Source: Desulfovibrio sp. UCD-KL4C (GTDB lineage Bacteria; Desulfobacterota; Desulfovibrionia; Desulfovibrionales; Desulfovibrionaceae). From it: a DNA stretch of 64,000 bases. The notes under the pieces are model-generated. The model had not been told where the DNA came from. It saw only the letters and a list, made by a program, of their open reading frames with translations, and searched no databases. Location: contig NZ_VCNC01000001.1 in NCBI RefSeq assembly GCF_006210265.1, forward strand, positions 816,843 through 880,842, given 5' to 3'. This document shows positions 25,811-35,633 of the stretch, in pieces. A program made the position numbers and the translations under genes. Each line of letters opens with the position of its first letter. Positions within the stretch are counted from its first letter, which is position 1.

Positions 25811-27862
25811 ATGAATTCTATACCATACAGACGTGATATTGATGGGCTAAGAGCTATCGCTGTGGTGCTTGTTATACTTGCACATGCCCAATATCATTTT
25901 TTTGAAGGCGGTTTTATTGGGGTTGATGTTTTTTTCGTTATTTCAGGATATCTTATTACTTCAATAGTTTTATCTGAGATTGACAGGGGAATCTTCAGCT
26001 TCAAAAATTTTTATTGTCGAAGAATACGCAGAATATTACCCGCGTTCTTATTTATGCTCGTTGGTGTAGCTCTGGTCAGCTATTATATTTTATTCCCTCA
26101 AAAGTTTATAAGCTTTACAGAATCTTTATTTGCATCAATAACATCTTGGGTTAATTATTTTCTGTGCCGTTTTTTTGAGGGTTATTGGGGAGGGTACTCT
26201 AAAGAGTTCCCTTTAACTCATATTTGGTCTTTGTCTGTTGAAGAGCAATTTTATTTTTTGTGGCCATCAATTTTATTTATAGCGTATAAGTTTATACCTA
26301 AAAAAATACACGTATGGTGCTTAATTCTCGCATTATCATTCCTTATTTGTTTATCACAGCTTTTAACTTTTTCCCCCGAATTTGCTTTTTATATGATTCC
26401 AGCTCGTTCATTTGAGCTTTTTATGGGGTGCGCGGTTGCTTTAATTTTTAGAGAGCCTATTTGTATTCAAGTTTTTAAAAAGAACTTATGCCCACTGCTC
26501 TCCATAGTTGGTCTGTTGTTAATTTTTATCCCAGCCGTTGTTTACAAAGAGAATCTTTTGTATCCTGGACTAAATGCTTTATGGCCTTGTCTTGGGGCAT
26601 CGATAATTGTTTTACCTAAGGCAAATGGTTTTTGCCTAGTTAAAAAAATATTATCTTGGGATCCAATAGTTGGAATAGGTAAAATATCTTATTCTCTATA
26701 TCTTTGGCATTGGCCACCTTTAGCATTTACAATGTATGCTGGTTATTCTGTTGAAAAATATAGATTATTGTTAATCTTGTTAAGCTTTTGTTTATCTGTC
26801 TTTTCATACTTTTTTGTAGAACGTCCTTTTCGTCGTAGTGAAATGAGTTTTTTAAAATTGATTTGTTTGCTATTAATTATTCCTGCTTTAATTAGTTTTG
26901 CTTTGTTTTATTTTTCTAAAATTAATAATGGATTTATAGAACGATTCCCATTGCCATTGAGAGAGAAGATCGTAGCAGTTGAAAGTTCTTCTACTAAAAT
27001 CTTTTTAGGAGCTCAGAAAGGAAAAAACTCACCATCAGACAGCCATATAGTGAACGATAAAACAATATGGGGAAATGATCATTCTGGCGTTGTAAACGCT
27101 CTTCTTATAGGAGATTCGCATGCAATGGCTCTCCGGCCTTTTGTTGAAATTATATCGAATGGGTTAAATATCAAAGGATTACAAACGACAAAGGACAGTA
27201 CTCCTTATTTAGTTAATGTTGATTTTTATGACATAGGAGCTAATAAAAAATTTGTTTCTAGAAAAGATAAAAAAGAGATGATTAAGTATTGGAGTCATTT
27301 GATTTTAAATCCCAATATTAAGTATGTATTTATGGCAGGGTTTTACTACTCGCGAATATTTAAGGGCCCACAATCTATGAGGTATAAGGGCGCGCTGTTA
27401 AGTTCAAATATCGTTGAGCAAAACAAAAAAAGTTTTTTATTAGGACTAACAGATAGTATAGACTTTATTATTAAAAACCATAAAATACCTGTTATTTTTA
27501 AAGATATTCCTTTTACAGTAGTAGATATGTCAGCAAACGAAGTTAAAAATGAATATTTCGGGACATCTTTAAAAACTGAAATTCCGTATGCTGATGTTAT
27601 CAATCGACATGAATATGAAGATAAAGTTATAGATGAACTAGCTGTTCGTTTTCCATCTCTTATTGTAATAGACCCTAAACTCATACTTTGTCCTCCCGTA
27701 CCAGATGGGAATTTATCGACACTTTTGGATGGAATTCCTTTGTATCATGATAGCAACCATTTGAATTATTATGGCGCGATTAAATTAGCACATAAATGGA
27801 TAAAAAAATACGGTAATCCCTTAATCGCTCCTATCGCTGTTCATGGTGCGAATCGTCTCTAG
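25811..27862 (+). CDS. OafA/YrhL-type acyltransferase with SGNH domain
   Basis: This is a 683-residue membrane enzyme that acetylates surface polysaccharide, such as O-antigen. The N-terminal acyltransferase-3 domain (about residues 5-345, some ten membrane helices) opens with RRDIDGLRAIAVVLVILAHA and includes FIGVDVFFVISGYLI and HIWSLSVEEQFYFLWP. The C-terminal periplasmic SGNH hydrolase domain has GDSH at 434-437 and the Asp/His pair near the end in HDSNHLNYYG. The gene is AT-rich with a codon use unlike its neighbours, and is enclosed by a direct repeat next to a tRNA gene, pointing to horizontal acquisition. Confidence 0.93.
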   Translation: MNSIPYRRDIDGLRAIAVVLVILAHAQYHFFEGGFIGVDVFFVISGYLITSIVLSEIDRGIFSFKNFYCRRIRRILPAFLFMLVGVALVSYYILFPQKFISFTESLFASITSWVNYFLCRFFEGYWGGYSKEFPLTHIWSLSVEEQFYFLWPSILFIAYKFIPKKIHVWCLILALSFLICLSQLLTFSPEFAFYMIPARSFELFMGCAVALIFREPICIQVFKKNLCPLLSIVGLLLIFIPAVVYKENLLYPGLNALWPCLGASIIVLPKANGFCLVKKILSWDPIVGIGKISYSLYLWHWPPLAFTMYAGYSVEKYRLLLILLSFCLSVFSYFFVERPFRRSEMSFLKLICLLLIIPALISFALFYFSKINNGFIERFPLPLREKIVAVESSSTKIFLGAQKGKNSPSDSHIVNDKTIWGNDHSGVVNALLIGDSHAMALRPFVEIISNGLNIKGLQTTKDSTPYLVNVDFYDIGANKKFVSRKDKKEMIKYWSHLILNPNIKYVFMAGFYYSRIFKGPQSMRYKGALLSSNIVEQNKKSFLLGLTDSIDFIIKNHKIPVIFKDIPFTVVDMSANEVKNEYFGTSLKTEIPYADVINRHEYEDKVIDELAVRFPSLIVIDPKLILCPPVPDGNLSTLLDGIPLYHDSNHLNYYGAIKLAHKWIKKYGNPLIAPIAVHGANRL

Positions 27863-27895
27863 TTTTGTAGCTTCAGCTCAAAAGAAAACATCAAA

Positions 27896-28070
27896 GTGGA
27901 ACAACTGGCAAAGCTGGCTAATGAGCTGAAAGCTCTGATTCATAGTATGGATTAGCAGAAATTGGGGGAGAGTTACTAAGGCTCTTCTAAATATATTCTG
28001 GCGTGCTTAATAAAAAAAAGGTCAATTAACTGTATTAGTTAATCGACCTTTTTCTTTGACTTTTTTTTGG
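27896..28070 (+). repeat. Direct repeat copy 2, abutting tRNA-Val
   Basis: This 175-bp near-copy of 25048-25220 contains the last 20 chemoreceptor codons, stop and terminator (hairpin at 28015-28053). Its right end runs into the encoded CCA end of tRNA-Val (28068-28070). No receptor gene precedes it, so this copy is a non-coding remnant. Confidence 0.95.
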
Positions 28071-28142
28071 TAGGCACGAGCAGCTTTGAACTGCTGACCC
28101 CTTGCATGTCAAGCAAGTGCTCTACCCCTGAGCTACGCGCCT
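28068..28142 (-). tRNA. tRNA-Val (anticodon GAC)
   Basis: This is a 75-nt cloverleaf on the minus strand. The acceptor AGGCGCG pairs with CGTGCCT (one G-U), the anticodon arm CTTGC-TTGACAT-GCAAG carries GAC, the T loop is GTTCAAAGC, and CCA is encoded. Its 3' end is the boundary of the repeat-flanked acyltransferase segment. Confidence 0.94.
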
Positions 28143-28375
28143 ATGTTCGTCTCAACGGAGTGGATTACTACTTGAGAGGTTTGCTTCTGTCAAGCAAGAA
28201 ATTAATTTTTTTAAGAATTGTCGCCTGCTTATAAAATAAATATTTCTTTTTGCATGGTTATAGTTAGAATGTTAACATGAGTTTTACTGGTTATATGTAA
28301 ATAAAATCATATTTTGCGAAGTTAATTGCTTATTTAGCCTTTTCTAAGAGATATCTCTTTGATAGTAAGGTCCTT

Positions 28376-28789
28376 ATGAGTCGGCAAAATGAATCAAAAA
28401 TATACAAAATAGGTCAGGCGGCAAAGCTTGTCGGCTTAAAGTCTTACGTGCTGCGCTTCTGGGAAGGGGAATTCGAACAGCTTGAACCTATACGCACGCC
28501 TTCAGGCCAGCGTCTGTATAATGAAGAGCACGTTGAGCTTATCACGCGTATTAAGGAACTGTTGCATGACGAGGGGCTTACAATTGAAGGAGCTCGAAAG
28601 CGTCTGGATTCATTTGATCCGCAAAGTGAAGGTGAAAATGATGTAACTGTTGATCAGGCTGAAAGTGAACTAGTTGAACAATTACCTCTATTCAGCATTG
28701 ATAATAATTCAAGCAGCTCATGTAACTCTGTGATTCTTAAAGAAATTCACTCAGAGTTACTTGCTGTTCGAAAATTGCTAGATTCTTAA
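28376..28789 (+). CDS. MerR-family transcriptional regulator
   Basis: This 137-residue protein starts MSRQNESKIYKIGQAAKLVG. The N-terminal MerR winged helix is clear: YKIGQAAKLVGLKSYVLRFWEGEF and RLYNEEHVELITRIKELLHDEGLTIEGARKRL. The C-terminal half is acidic, low in structure and lacks metal-binding cysteines, as in the short MerR regulators of Desulfovibrio and other deltaproteobacteria. AAGGT precedes the start. The target is unknown. Confidence 0.88.
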   Translation: MSRQNESKIYKIGQAAKLVGLKSYVLRFWEGEFEQLEPIRTPSGQRLYNEEHVELITRIKELLHDEGLTIEGARKRLDSFDPQSEGENDVTVDQAESELVEQLPLFSIDNNSSSSCNSVILKEIHSELLAVRKLLDS

Positions 28790-28894
28790 ATCCCGTCCTA
28801 TATATTTAATTCTTTGCAAATCTAAGTGCATATCTAAGCATATTAGCCATTTCACTATGGATAATGTGTTCTTACTGGATGTCTGACTGTCCGC

Positions 28895-29743
28895 TTACGA
28901 ACAGCGCGGGAATTTTCTGGTATCTCTGGAATGGAGATATAAACAGAACGCTATAAATGCACCTAGAAAGCCTGGTAGAATCGGTTCCCATGGTATTTTA
29001 TAGAAGACGGGGATAACCATTGCCGCACCGTATAGGGTCGCAAAACAGGCTATAAAAGACAGATAGAAAGATCTGGATAGTGCTCCTGCCGCAGCTATTA
29101 CCATGCCTGTCCAGAATATTTTTTCCGGTAAAATATGACCATAGTATGTGTATACTTGCCATGAGATTAGCATGGATCCAGTTGCTGCAATGGCTTCTAA
29201 GATCGGCGAAAACTTATTGCCGTCCATAAGCAGCATCACGGCACGCGGAATTAAAAAGCAGGAATAGACACAAAGGCTAAGTGAAAATGGAAATATGTAG
29301 AAGAACGCCTCTGTCATGTATGGATAATCAGGGTTTGGATGCAGCATATTGGTAAGAAATCCCTGAAAATAAGCATAAAACAAGAAAGCACCGATTAAAG
29401 TAGCTATGCTAGGCCATAAAATGGCAGACGGAACTTTTCTGTGTGGTTTGAGTTCAAATTTTTTAGCGATATAAAGCGGTAAGGCTACTCCGAATACGGC
29501 CAAGTGACCAAGGCAAAAGTATAATAGTATTGGATCTTTTAATCTGGCTGCGAATCTATACCCTATCAGTATAGGCCAGTTTCCTAAAATGTGATTTAAA
29601 AATGACGGTAATTCAACCATGGTAAAAAGGTATGCCGCATACAGAATAAGTGATGTAAGGGCTAGAGCGCATTTTTTTTTCATGGGGATTAACTGCCTCA
29701 TTTGAGAAATATTGGCAATAAAAATGATCGAATTATGATTCAT
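28895..29743 (-). CDS. Polytopic membrane protein of unknown function
   Basis: This 282-residue hydrophobic protein has about eight predicted membrane helices. No family motif was recognised. The start is uncertain: ATGs at 29743 and 29683 (MKKKCALALTSLILYAAYL) both lack a strong ribosome-binding site, and the latter gives a more typical N-terminal membrane segment. It is convergent with the MerR gene and divergent from the AsmA gene. Confidence 0.7.
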   Translation of the reverse strand: MNHNSIIFIANISQMRQLIPMKKKCALALTSLILYAAYLFTMVELPSFLNHILGNWPILIGYRFAARLKDPILLYFCLGHLAVFGVALPLYIAKKFELKPHRKVPSAILWPSIATLIGAFLFYAYFQGFLTNMLHPNPDYPYMTEAFFYIFPFSLSLCVYSCFLIPRAVMLLMDGNKFSPILEAIAATGSMLISWQVYTYYGHILPEKIFWTGMVIAAAGALSRSFYLSFIACFATLYGAAMVIPVFYKIPWEPILPGFLGAFIAFCLYLHSRDTRKFPRCS

Positions 29744-29919
29744 ACTGATTTAAGAAGAGAAAAAGAGCATTATAAATTGTTATATTTATAGTTTGATTTT
29801 TTCTCCTGACAGGATATCTTCTAATTAGAATACGGCCTTAGAAAAAGAAACACAGAATTTTGTTAAGTTAAAAATAATATACTGATATCATTAATTAATT
29901 TTAAATGGAGGATGCTCCT

Positions 29920-32103
29920 ATGAGTAAGCCAGTAAAAATAATCGGGATTGTGGCAGCAAGCTTAGTTCTTGTAATTGTTGCAGCTATGGTTCTTGCTACA
30001 ATTTTGATTGATCCTAATGATTATAAAGATGAAATATCTAAAGCAGTTCATGATAAAACAGGTCGCCAGCTGACTTTTGATGGAGATATCAAGTTGTCTG
30101 TCTTTCCGTGGGTTGGAGTCACTACGGGCGGAGTTACTCTGTCTAATGCACCGGGATTTGCTGAAAAAAATATGTTCAGCCTTAAATCTGCGGATATAAG
30201 CGTTAAATTGCTTCCTCTTCTTTCGGGAGAGGTTCAGTTGCGATCAGTTGATGTTGAAAATCTCATTTTGAATCTTATGCGCAATAAGGTTGGAGTTACT
30301 AACTGGGCTGATCTTACAGGTAAAGAGACAGTAAAAAAGAGTGACGAAAAGGCATCTGAATCATCAACTGATGGCGCTAAAAGTAATTTGAAAATTACTT
30401 TGGGCGGGCTTAATATCGAGAATGCTAAAATAGTATGGGACGATCGTAAAGAGAATGTCAGACAATCCGTTGATGATTGTGATGTTAGTATTGATGGTTT
30501 TGTCCCCGGTAAGCCGTTTAATTTCAAAGTTCATGTTCTTCTTTCTTCCACAAAACCTGAGATTGTGGCGGATACCAATACATCAGGATCAGCAACGCTA
30601 TCCTCAGATTTCAAATCCTTCTCAGTTAAAGATCTTAAAGTCCTCATGGATGCCAAAGGAGCTGCTGTTCCGGGTGGAAAAGGGCAAATATCACTTACAG
30701 GGAACGCAGCTCTCAACCTAGACGCCGGAACGACTGATGTTTCAAATCTTGTTCTTGAGACCTACGGCATGAAAGCCGAAGGATCTTTTAAAGGTTCTGG
30801 CATCGGTGGTGACAAACTAAAGTTTGCCGGAGATCTTAATATCCCGGGATTCAACCTCAAAAATACTCTTGAGCAGATGGCTATGGAAGTTAAAACTTCC
30901 AGTGATCAAGCTCTAACTGATGTCGGGCTTAATTTCTCTATAGCTGGAAATGCAAAGTCCGTTTCAATTTCAAATTTATTGATCAATCTTGATGAAACAA
31001 CATTTAAAGGAGCGGCCTCATTTGCTAATCCTGATCGTCCTGATATCACGTTAGCCTTAGATGTTGATAAGCTTAATATTGATAATTATCTGCCCCCATC
31101 CGAAGCAGGTAAATCTGTAAAAGCAGAAACAAAAGAAGCAAGTGCCGTAAAGTCTAAAGGTAAAGAGGATTTATTTCCTGTTGAGTTCTTGCGTAAGCTG
31201 ACTTTGAAAGCGGATCTCAGTGTTAAACAGTTGATTGCTGGAAAGGCCAATTTAACTGATGTTATTGTTGTTGCTAGGGCCAAAGATGGAATTCTGAATA
31301 TTAAACCATTGTCACTTAATGCAGCAAAAGGAGCTTTTACCTCAACAGCCGTTTTAAGCGTTGCAGGAAAAGTTCCGACAATGACATTTGCCGGAGCTCT
31401 TACCGGACTTGATGGAGAAGCTTTATCTCAAGAAATGACAGGTAAAGACAGTTTTTCCGGTAAGATGGGTTTTAATACGAATCTTGCTAGTAAAGGAAAC
31501 GATATTAAAACCATTATTGCTAATCTTGATGGAAATATTGGATTCAAAGTTATGGACGGATATGTATCTGGATTTGATATATTATTTTTAGTAGGAGACG
31601 CATTTTCAATTCTCACAGGTGGGATAATTGGAAGTAACAACAATAACAGAACAGAATTTGGAGAAGTTACAGCGACTGCAAAGATCAATAATGGTGTTGC
31701 TGTTAATAGTGATTTGGTTCTTAAGTCACCGTTACTTCGTGGAGACGGTGCGGGTAAAATGGATTTGAATAAAATGATCTTAGATTATGCACTTGATACT
31801 AAAATTGTAGGCTCACTTGAAGGCCAGGGCGGTAAAAGCAGCAAAGATCTTATAGGGCTGACTGTTCCAATTAATATCACTGGCCCTGTAGCAGATCCTT
31901 CGATCATGGTTGATTTGCCGAAGTTTGCAATAGTTCTTGCAAAGTCAGGTTTTAGTATTGTTGGAAATGTATTGGAAGGAGTTGGCAATGCACTTAAAGG
32001 CATTGAAAAGACCTTTACCGGTAAGGGCGGTCATAAAAGTACTGCTGAGCCTGATAAAAATCCTGTAAAAGGAATTGGCAATGCAATAAAAAGCTTGTTT
32101 TAA
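29920..32103 (+). CDS. AsmA-family protein
   Basis: This 727-residue protein starts at the ATG at 29920, placed 7 nt after GGAGGA; an earlier ATG overlaps that site. One N-terminal membrane anchor (about residues 5-27) is followed by the AsmA N-terminal domain (DPNDYKDEISKAVHDKTGRQL...FPWVGVTTGGVTLSNAPGF). A long beta-rich periplasmic region with repeated strand patterns and a C-terminal AsmA-type domain come after. AsmA-like proteins bridge the periplasm and affect phospholipid transport and outer-membrane assembly. The terminator at 32180 ends the unit, so it appears monocistronic. Confidence 0.92.
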   Translation: MSKPVKIIGIVAASLVLVIVAAMVLATILIDPNDYKDEISKAVHDKTGRQLTFDGDIKLSVFPWVGVTTGGVTLSNAPGFAEKNMFSLKSADISVKLLPLLSGEVQLRSVDVENLILNLMRNKVGVTNWADLTGKETVKKSDEKASESSTDGAKSNLKITLGGLNIENAKIVWDDRKENVRQSVDDCDVSIDGFVPGKPFNFKVHVLLSSTKPEIVADTNTSGSATLSSDFKSFSVKDLKVLMDAKGAAVPGGKGQISLTGNAALNLDAGTTDVSNLVLETYGMKAEGSFKGSGIGGDKLKFAGDLNIPGFNLKNTLEQMAMEVKTSSDQALTDVGLNFSIAGNAKSVSISNLLINLDETTFKGAASFANPDRPDITLALDVDKLNIDNYLPPSEAGKSVKAETKEASAVKSKGKEDLFPVEFLRKLTLKADLSVKQLIAGKANLTDVIVVARAKDGILNIKPLSLNAAKGAFTSTAVLSVAGKVPTMTFAGALTGLDGEALSQEMTGKDSFSGKMGFNTNLASKGNDIKTIIANLDGNIGFKVMDGYVSGFDILFLVGDAFSILTGGIIGSNNNNRTEFGEVTATAKINNGVAVNSDLVLKSPLLRGDGAGKMDLNKMILDYALDTKIVGSLEGQGGKSSKDLIGLTVPINITGPVADPSIMVDLPKFAIVLAKSGFSIVGNVLEGVGNALKGIEKTFTGKGGHKSTAEPDKNPVKGIGNAIKSLF

Positions 32104-32179
32104 TTAACATTTGTATTAATTTATTATAGTTTTATTTATAAATAATTTTTTCTCTTTTAGATGTTTTAAAATAATTAAA

Positions 32180-32216
32180 TTAAGGGCTTGTCTTTATTAT
32201 AAGGATAAGCCCTTAA
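32180..32216 (+). terminator. Rho-independent terminator of the AsmA gene
   Basis: Arms TTAAGGGCTTGTC and GATAAGCCCTTAA (one G-U or mismatch) with an 11-nt loop are followed by ATTTTTAATT. Confidence 0.75.
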
Positions 32217-32306
32217 ATTTTTAATTACCTCCGACAGCATCTGGCAGTTGCTGACGGCTTGAGATTATAGTTTCACCGTTAAGCATATAAAAAACGGAGA
32301 GATGGA

Positions 32307-32576
32307 ATGAAAGAAAATTTGTTGTATGAGGCTATGGTCCGCGAGATGAATAGTGTTCAGCTTGGAAATAAAACACCGGAGAATGCGGCATTAAGTGTTC
32401 TTAGAGAGTTTGCAAATGATAGGGTATATATTTCTACTCGTTTTGCTGAACATGCCAAGCTGACCGAAAAAATTGTTCGTCTTAAAAATTATGGCGTTGA
32501 AAACGTTGATATTGCGGATCGGTTGGGGATTTCGCAGAGACACGTGAGGAGGATCTATTCGAGCATGGCCAATTAG
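32307..32576 (+). CDS. Small HTH DNA-binding protein
   Basis: This 89-residue protein has a GGAGA ribosome-binding site. The C-terminal NYGVENVDIADRLGISQRHVRRIY (about residues 62-85) is a clear helix-turn-helix of the sigma-70 region 4 or Mor type. The N-terminal 55 residues are helical and unrecognised. It is monocistronic and bounded by terminators. The target is unknown. Confidence 0.72.
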   Translation: MKENLLYEAMVREMNSVQLGNKTPENAALSVLREFANDRVYISTRFAEHAKLTEKIVRLKNYGVENVDIADRLGISQRHVRRIYSSMAN

Positions 32577-32628
32577 TTTTTGGTGGTTAAGATAAACTTA
32601 CCGCTATTATTTAAAATTTTATTTTTAA

Positions 32629-32673
32629 AAGTAAAAACCGCCCGCTGGATTATCCAGCGGGCGGTTTTTACTT
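32629..32673. terminator. Bidirectional terminator
   Basis: Perfect 22-bp arms with core CCGCCCGCTGGA, framed by AAAAA and TTTTT, lie between the HTH gene (plus) and tdh (minus). Confidence 0.9.
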
Positions 32674-32699
32674 AGAATATATTTTAAGAGAACGGTTGA

Positions 32700-33734
32700 T
32701 TAATTCCAGTCAAGAATGACTTTACCGGACTGACCTGTGCGCATTATGTCAAAACCTTCTTGGAAGTCGTCAATTTTAAAACGGTGAGTGATTACTGGAG
32801 AGATATCAAGGTTTGATTGAAGCATGGATGACATCTTGTACCATGTCTCAAACATTTCACGTCCATAAATACCTTTAAGTTTTAAGCCCTTGAAAACTAT
32901 TTTGTTCCAGTCGATTTGTGTCTCTTCAGGGAGAATGGCTAATAATGCAACGTGTCCGCCATTGTTCATTTTATCCAGCATTTCTGTGAAAGCTGCAGGA
33001 CTTCCGGACATTTCTAAGCCGACGTCAAAGCCTTCGACCATTTTAAGGTCAGCCATTACATCTTGCAACTTTTCTCTTCCAACGTTCACGGTGCGGGTAG
33101 CTCCGAGTTGACTTGCAATGTTGAGGCGATAGTCGTTGAGGTCCGTGATAACTATGTGGCGGGCTCCGGCATGGCGGGCAATTGCTGTTGCCATGATGCC
33201 GATAGGTCCGGCTCCGGTGATAAGAACATCTTCGCCTACAAGATTGAATGAAAGAGCTGTGTGGGCAGCATTTCCAAGAGGATCAAGGATAGATCCTACT
33301 TCATCAGAGATTGCATCTGTAAGTTTGAATACGTTAGAAGCAGGAACTGATACGTATTCTGCAAAACAGCCTTGGCGATTAACGCCAATTCCTACCGTGT
33401 TTCTACAAAGATGTCTTTTTCCTGCTCTGCAGTTACGGCAGTGTCCGCATGTGACATGTCCTTCAGCGGAAACTCTATCGCCTACAGCAAGTCCTTTTAC
33501 TTCGCTACCGATGACTTCAACCACACCTGCAAATTCATGTCCGACTACCATGGGAACAGGAATTGTTTGCTGAGCCCATTTGTCCCAGTTATATATATGA
33601 ATATCAGTTCCGCAGATAGCGGTCTTGCTAATTTTAATAAGAACATCATTGTGTCCGCACTCAGGTACTGGCACTTCTTCCATCCAGATGCCTTCTTGGG
33701 CTTTAGCTTTGACGAGAGCTTTCATTGTTTTCAT
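32700..33734 (-). CDS. tdh: L-threonine 3-dehydrogenase
   Basis: This is a 344-residue zinc-dependent medium-chain dehydrogenase that oxidises L-threonine to 2-amino-3-ketobutyrate with NAD+. The catalytic zinc ligands are Cys41 ([13 protein letters not shown], a Tdh signature) and His66-Glu67 (GHEFAG). The structural zinc site comprises Cys96, Cys99, Cys102 and Cys110. The NAD-binding glycine motif GAGPIG follows near residue 175. It is the second gene after kbl (14-bp gap), completing the pathway to glycine and acetyl-CoA. Confidence 0.97.
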   Translation of the reverse strand: MKTMKALVKAKAQEGIWMEEVPVPECGHNDVLIKISKTAICGTDIHIYNWDKWAQQTIPVPMVVGHEFAGVVEVIGSEVKGLAVGDRVSAEGHVTCGHCRNCRAGKRHLCRNTVGIGVNRQGCFAEYVSVPASNVFKLTDAISDEVGSILDPLGNAAHTALSFNLVGEDVLITGAGPIGIMATAIARHAGARHIVITDLNDYRLNIASQLGATRTVNVGREKLQDVMADLKMVEGFDVGLEMSGSPAAFTEMLDKMNNGGHVALLAILPEETQIDWNKIVFKGLKLKGIYGREMFETWYKMSSMLQSNLDISPVITHRFKIDDFQEGFDIMRTGQSGKVILDWN

Positions 33735-33748
33735 CTGATGAAATCCTT

Positions 33749-34939
33749 TTATTCAATAATGTTAAGTTTACGACCGACTTTGATAAATGCATCCACAGCT
33801 TTATTAATTTGTGCAGTAGTGTGGCCTGCTGACATTTGTGTTCTAATTCTTGCTTGTCCCTTAGGAACCACTGGGAAGCTGAATCCAATTACATAAATAC
33901 CTTCTTCCAGAAGTCCTGCAGCAAGTTTTTGAGCTAGAACAGCATCACCGAGCATTACCGGAATGATAGGGTGGTGGCCCGGCACAAGAGAAAATCCTGC
34001 TTCTTCCATGCGTGAACGGAAAAGCTGACTATTTTCATTCAGCCTTGTTCTGAGTTCTGGTTGATTTTTAATTAAGTCGAGAACTGCAATTGAAGTAGAG
34101 GCTATTACCGGAGCTAGTGTATTGGAGAAAAGGTAAGGACGTGATCTTTGACGTAACCATTCAATAATTTCTTTACGTCCAGAAGTGTAACCGCCGGATG
34201 CTCCGCCGAGAGCCTTGCCCAGAGTCCCGGTTATTATATCGACTCGTCCGAGAACTCCGCAATGTTCAGGAGTCCCTTTGCCGTTTTCACCGACAAACCC
34301 AACAGCGTGTGAATCGTCAACCATAACAAGAGCATCATATTTATCTGCCAAGTCGCAAATAGATTTCAGATCAGCTATGATACCGTCCATGGAAAAAACA
34401 CCGTCAGTAACAATCAAACGATAACGGCAGTCGGCAGCATCTTTTAGTTGTTGTTCAAGATCAGCCATATCATTATTTTTGTAGCGGAATCTTTTAGCTT
34501 TGCAGAGGCGTACTCCGTCAATAATTGATGCGTGGTTTAGGGCATCACTGATGACGGCATCTTCGCTTGATAAAATAGTTTCAAATAGTCCGCCGTTTGC
34601 ATCAAAGCATGATCCGTAGAGAATTGTGTCTTCAGTTTGTAGAAATTCGCTAATTTTATGTTCAAGTTCTTTGTGGATGTTTTGAGTTCCACAGATGAAC
34701 CTTACAGATGAAAGTCCAAAGCCGTGAGTTTCAAGGGCTTTCTGAGCTGATTTTATCAGTTCAGGGTTATTGGCAAGGCCGAGATAGTTGTTTGCGCAGA
34801 AGTTGAGAACATCTTTTCCTCCGGCAACAGATATTTTAGCTTGCTGCTGGGAAGTTATGATTCTTTCATCTTTGTAAAGACCAGTCGCCTTTAACTCTTC
34901 AGTTTGCTCAGAAAGTGCTTGAAATAAATTTTTAGGCAT
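33749..34939 (-). CDS. kbl: Glycine C-acetyltransferase (2-amino-3-ketobutyrate CoA ligase)
   Basis: This 396-residue PLP enzyme of the alpha-oxoamine synthase family cleaves 2-amino-3-ketobutyrate with CoA. The PLP lysine lies in [14 protein letters not shown] near residue 244, and [16 protein letters not shown] is the family segment. Its length equals E. coli Kbl (398 aa). The start follows GGAGGATTAAAT. It is the first gene of kbl-tdh and diverges from a Lrp-type regulator that probably controls it. Confidence 0.97.
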   Translation of the reverse strand: MPKNLFQALSEQTEELKATGLYKDERIITSQQQAKISVAGGKDVLNFCANNYLGLANNPELIKSAQKALETHGFGLSSVRFICGTQNIHKELEHKISEFLQTEDTILYGSCFDANGGLFETILSSEDAVISDALNHASIIDGVRLCKAKRFRYKNNDMADLEQQLKDAADCRYRLIVTDGVFSMDGIIADLKSICDLADKYDALVMVDDSHAVGFVGENGKGTPEHCGVLGRVDIITGTLGKALGGASGGYTSGRKEIIEWLRQRSRPYLFSNTLAPVIASTSIAVLDLIKNQPELRTRLNENSQLFRSRMEEAGFSLVPGHHPIIPVMLGDAVLAQKLAAGLLEEGIYVIGFSFPVVPKGQARIRTQMSAGHTTAQINKAVDAFIKVGRKLNIIE

Positions 34940-35171
34940 ATTTAATCCTCCATGTTGGGAAAGTGCGTATTTCGTTTTAATTGAAAAACTATATGTAAAA
35001 TCTTGTCAATAGTAAAAATAAGTATATAAAATTTTAGAAAGCAAAAAAAAGTAATAACTTTATTAATTAATGGAATTTAAAGTCACAGATTGACGGAATT
35101 GTTATTTTCCCACTATGTATAATGTGTTAAAATTGAAAATTAAAAGTAAATATGAAAGTAGGAGATTTCGA

Positions 35172-35633
35172 GTGAAAGATAAAACTTTAGTACTTGATGA
35201 TATAGATCGTAAAATTATTGAAGAACTACAGGATAATGGACGTGAATCATACAAGAATATAGCGCGTAAACTTGGCGTTTCAGATGGAACTGTCAGATTA
35301 CGTACTGAGAGAATGATCAAAAATGATTATCTTAGAATTTCCGCTTCTGTAAATCCGCTTTACTTTGAGAATAGTTTGATTGCTTTGGTTGGGGTTAATC
35401 TTAACAGTCGCGCAAACCATGAGATTATGGATGAAATTGCGCATGTAAGCGGAGTGCAGTCCGTAATAAATGTTTCCGGTCGTTATGACCTGCTTGTAGA
35501 AGTTTTTGTCCCTTCACGTAATGCATTCAGGAAGTGTCTTGTGGATGACCTTTCAAATATCAGCGAAATTAAATCTACTGAAACTTTTATGTTTCTTGAT
35601 GCTGTGGGTAAATGGGCAGAGCACAAAAAGTAA
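35172..35633 (+). CDS. Lrp/AsnC-family transcriptional regulator
   Basis: The GTG at 35172, preceded by TAGGAG at normal spacing, gives 153 residues, the family length. Longer in-frame starts have no ribosome-binding site. The N-terminal HTH is seen in LDDIDRKIIEELQDNGRESYKNIARKLGVSDGTVRLRTERM. The C-terminal RAM domain contains VGVNLNSRANHEIMDEIA and GRYDLLVEV. These proteins bind amino acids. Its position, divergent from kbl-tdh across about 230 bp, suggests control of threonine/glycine metabolism. Confidence 0.9.
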   Translation: MKDKTLVLDDIDRKIIEELQDNGRESYKNIARKLGVSDGTVRLRTERMIKNDYLRISASVNPLYFENSLIALVGVNLNSRANHEIMDEIAHVSGVQSVINVSGRYDLLVEVFVPSRNAFRKCLVDDLSNISEIKSTETFMFLDAVGKWAEHKK

